Shown piece by piece: positions 6,649 to 7,739 of a DNA stretch of 7,739 bases. The translations under genes were made by a program, and so were the position numbers. The stretch is from Gammaproteobacteria bacterium (GTDB taxonomy: Bacteria; Pseudomonadota; Gammaproteobacteria; Pseudomonadales; Azotimanducaceae). The stretch is from positions 1-7,739 of the forward strand of contig PBTJ01000123.1 in assembly GCA_002726925.1 (NCBI GenBank). Reading direction: 5' to 3'. The notes beneath the pieces are model-generated. The model was not told where the DNA came from. It ran no database searches and saw nothing but the letters and a program-made list of their open reading frames with translations. Each line of letters opens with the position of its first letter. The stretch's first letter is position 1.

Positions 6649-7347
6649 TTAATGTCCCATGATCGACGACCAAGTCTCTAGGTCCTCGATACGCATGTGC
6701 AGGTTGGTTTTTTTCGTTTCGCCCATTGTGGCATTGGGCACATGGCCGTAATTGTGTCCGGGGAGCAACAAGGTGTCGTTGGGCAAGCTGCAGAGTTTGC
6801 AAATGCTGTGATACATGTCTTCGGCATTGGAGCCGGGCAGGTCGACGCGCCCGCAGCCGTTGATAAACAGTGTGTCGCCGCTCAAGAGCGTATTCTTGAC
6901 CTTGAAGCACTGGCTGCCCGGTGTGTGCCCAGGGGTGTGCAAGAATTCGATTTCGATATTACCAACCTGCAGCGTGTCTCCAGATTCCACACGAGCAATA
7001 TCCGACTCAGAACATTCGGTGACCTTCTTGATGCCATCGGCCTCAATGTTGTGGGCGTAGAGCTTTACTGGATTAGACTCTAAAAGCTTTGCATAACCCT
7101 CTACTTGGTTGCCACTGAATGACCCACCAACATGATCAGGGTGGTAGTGTGTGGCGAGGGCGGCGGTTAGCTTGTAGTCCTTTTCGTTGATGTGGCTGAC
7201 CAAGGAATCGATATCCCAAGCGGGGTCCACTAAGACCACTTGCCGAGTGCTTCGGCAGCCAATTACGTAGGTGTAGTTCTGCATCGGTCCGATTGCGATT
7301 TGCTCGATAATCAGATCCGTGGGTTCTTCCCACGCGGTTTCGCTCAT
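6649..7347 (-). CDS. Metallo-beta-lactamase-fold hydrolase, glyoxalase II-like
   Basis: A 232-residue soluble hydrolase with the complete metal-binding set: THYHPDH at residues 66-72 (His67, His69, Asp71, His72), His141 in HTPGHTPGS, Asp158 in LSGDTLF and His198 in LPGHNYG. GCGRVDLPGS (164-173) resembles the glyoxalase II and persulfide dioxygenase branch, whose members cleave thioesters such as S-lactoylglutathione or oxidise glutathione persulfide with iron. The C-terminal helical domain of classical glyoxalase II is largely absent, so the length is closer to the short glyoxalase-like group. The start is ATG at 7347 with AAGGAA at 7360-7355 on the minus strand, seven bases upstream. It is the first gene of a two-gene operon with the crotonase, which makes a thioester substrate attractive. 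Exact substrate is unknown. Confidence 0.9.
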   Translation of the reverse strand: MSETAWEEPTDLIIEQIAIGPMQNYTYVIGCRSTRQVVLVDPAWDIDSLVSHINEKDYKLTAALATHYHPDHVGGSFSGNQVEGYAKLLESNPVKLYAHNIEADGIKKVTECSESDIARVESGDTLQVGNIEIEFLHTPGHTPGSQCFKVKNTLLSGDTLFINGCGRVDLPGSNAEDMYHSICKLCSLPNDTLLLPGHNYGHVPNATMGETKKTNLHMRIEDLETWSSIMGH

Positions 7348-7354
7348 TGCGGTA

Positions 7355-7360
7355 TTCCTT
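7355..7360 (-). promoter_or_regulatory. Ribosome binding site of the metallo-beta-lactamase-fold gene
   Basis: On the minus strand AAGGAA lies 7 bases before the ATG at 7347, a normal strong site that supports this start. Confidence 0.8.
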
Positions 7361-7367
7361 AATTGTC

Positions 7368-7401
7368 TAATGTCTGCGTTTTAGTGCGTGTGAAGACATT
7401 A
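7368..7401. repeat. Inverted repeat in the leader/promoter of the hydrolase-crotonase operon
   Basis: TAATGTCT (7368-7375) and AGACATTA (7394-7401) form perfect 8-bp arms 18 bases apart. On the minus strand the second arm overlaps TTTAAT (7403-7398), a 5-of-6 match to a -10 box, although no good -35 accompanies it. The placement suits a repressor site or a leader hairpin; it is unproven. Confidence 0.4.
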
Positions 7402-7454
7402 AAGAAAATCATCACCCGAGTAAAAGTTCGATGCTGTCAGCAATGTAGCGATGA

Positions 7455-7472
7455 ATCCGTGCATTCACGGAT
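7455..7472. promoter_or_regulatory. Candidate operator: 7-bp palindrome in the divergent region
   Basis: ATCCGTG (7455-7461) and CACGGAT (7466-7472) are perfect inverted arms around CATT. A second overlapping palindrome, TGAAT/ATTCA (7452-7456 and 7463-7467), adds symmetry. It lies between two divergent transcription units, just upstream of a promoter-like element for the helix-turn-helix gene, which is where a regulator site is expected. Confidence 0.45.
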
Positions 7473-7478
7473 CCTGCA

Positions 7479-7508
7479 ATGACCACGAAACGCAGGGTTG
7501 GTTATAGT
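7479..7508 (+). promoter_or_regulatory. Possible promoter of the helix-turn-helix gene
   Basis: ATGACC (7479-7484) matches 4 of 6 bases of a -35 box and TATAGT (7503-7508) 5 of 6 of a -10 box, with 18 bases between. Transcription would begin about at 7515, the A of the chosen ATG, giving a leaderless message. This fits the lack of any Shine-Dalgarno there, but the motif is weak evidence. Confidence 0.35.
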
Positions 7509-7514
7509 CGGTGT

Positions 7515-7739
7515 ATGAATATGGTGATACCAGAAATTGCTCAGCAGGTCAGTGCTTCAAGACAGAAAGTGATGGATGAGCTTTCGAGTCGACTGATCAA
7601 GGCACTTCTTATCCAAACCCAGCTGCCGCTCGGGGCGGTCGCCAGTCACGCCGGACTCGCCAACCCTCGCGCCTTGGACCGTGAAACCCAGCGGCTGTTT
7701 AAGTCTACTGCAGGTCAGGTGCGCGCAAAGCACGCTGAC
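7515..7739 (+). CDS. Putative helix-turn-helix regulator, N-terminal part (cut by window edge)
   Basis: 75 codons are open from the ATG at 7515 to the right edge. Residues 6-24 (PEIAQQVSASRQKVMDELS) look like a helix-turn-helix with a recognition helix after SASR, similar to Crp-type or AraC-type motifs. Residues 35-74 (QTQLPLGAVASHAGLANPR, then LDRETQRLF and GQVRAKHA) resemble the second helix-turn-helix of AraC-family proteins, but the usual Gly-Phe and Gly-x-Ser-Pro positions are altered. There is no room for a ligand-binding domain before the DNA-binding part, so the protein would be small unless it extends beyond the window. An in-frame ATG at 7479 is an alternative start and adds 12 unremarkable residues; neither has a clear ribosome site. 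It is divergent from the hydrolase-crotonase operon and may control it. The existence of a coding frame is likely; the family is tentative. Confidence 0.5.
   Translation, partial: MNMVIPEIAQQVSASRQKVMDELSSRLIKALLIQTQLPLGAVASHAGLANPRALDRETQRLFKSTAGQVRAKHAD

Noticed and set aside
6647..6910. N-terminal extension of the crotonase frame
   Set aside because: These codons overlap the upstream hydrolase gene in a different frame and do not match the crotonase family, whose usual start is the ATG at 6646.

Overview
The window reads as a piece of a moderately GC-rich proteobacterial chromosome, most likely from a gammaproteobacterium. Reasons are the cytosolic-type malate dehydrogenase, the glutamate synthase, the classical Shine-Dalgarno sites, and a Tat-exported molybdenum hydroxylase of the isoquinoline oxidoreductase type. 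The taxonomic guess is an inference from gene content only. No rRNA, tRNA, CRISPR array, insertion sequence or phage gene was seen.

Layout from left to right. (1) Positions 1-297, minus strand: the first 99 residues of the glutamate synthase large subunit (gltB), running off the left edge. (2) Positions 298-732: a divergent non-coding region of about 435 bases, holding a hairpin in the gltB leader and a large nested inverted repeat at 510-580. (3) Positions 733-1707, plus strand: malate dehydrogenase (mdh). (4) Positions 1822-5803, plus strand: a three-gene cluster of a microsomal-type epoxide hydrolase (GTG start), a small 2x[2Fe-2S] subunit and a 768-residue molybdopterin-binding subunit. 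The last of these starts at TTG inside the preceding gene behind a full-strength Shine-Dalgarno and carries a Tat signal with a possible lipobox. (5) Positions 5829-5854: a strong symmetrical terminator that separates these plus-strand genes from a convergent operon. (6) Positions 7347 to 5906, minus strand: a glyoxalase II-like metallo-beta-lactamase-fold hydrolase followed after 2 bases by a crotonase-family protein. (7) Positions 7348-7514: a divergent control region with two inverted repeats. (8) Positions 7515-7739, plus strand: the beginning of a small helix-turn-helix protein, cut by the right edge.

How the genes may work together. gltB and mdh are core nitrogen and carbon metabolism and are divergently arranged. 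The epoxide hydrolase and molybdenum hydroxylase genes are tightly packed and probably co-expressed, which suggests oxidative processing of a cyclic or unsaturated organic substrate. The substrate cannot be read from sequence. The hydrolase/crotonase pair looks like a small acyl-CoA or thioester-related operon. The divergent helix-turn-helix gene and the intervening repeats make a plausible local regulatory circuit for that pair.

Nothing in the window is a clearly new system. The best leads are the epoxide hydrolase plus exported molybdenum hydroxylase operon, the nested inverted repeat upstream of mdh, the crotonase that lacks one of the two usual catalytic glutamates, and the compact helix-turn-helix gene with a possibly leaderless start.
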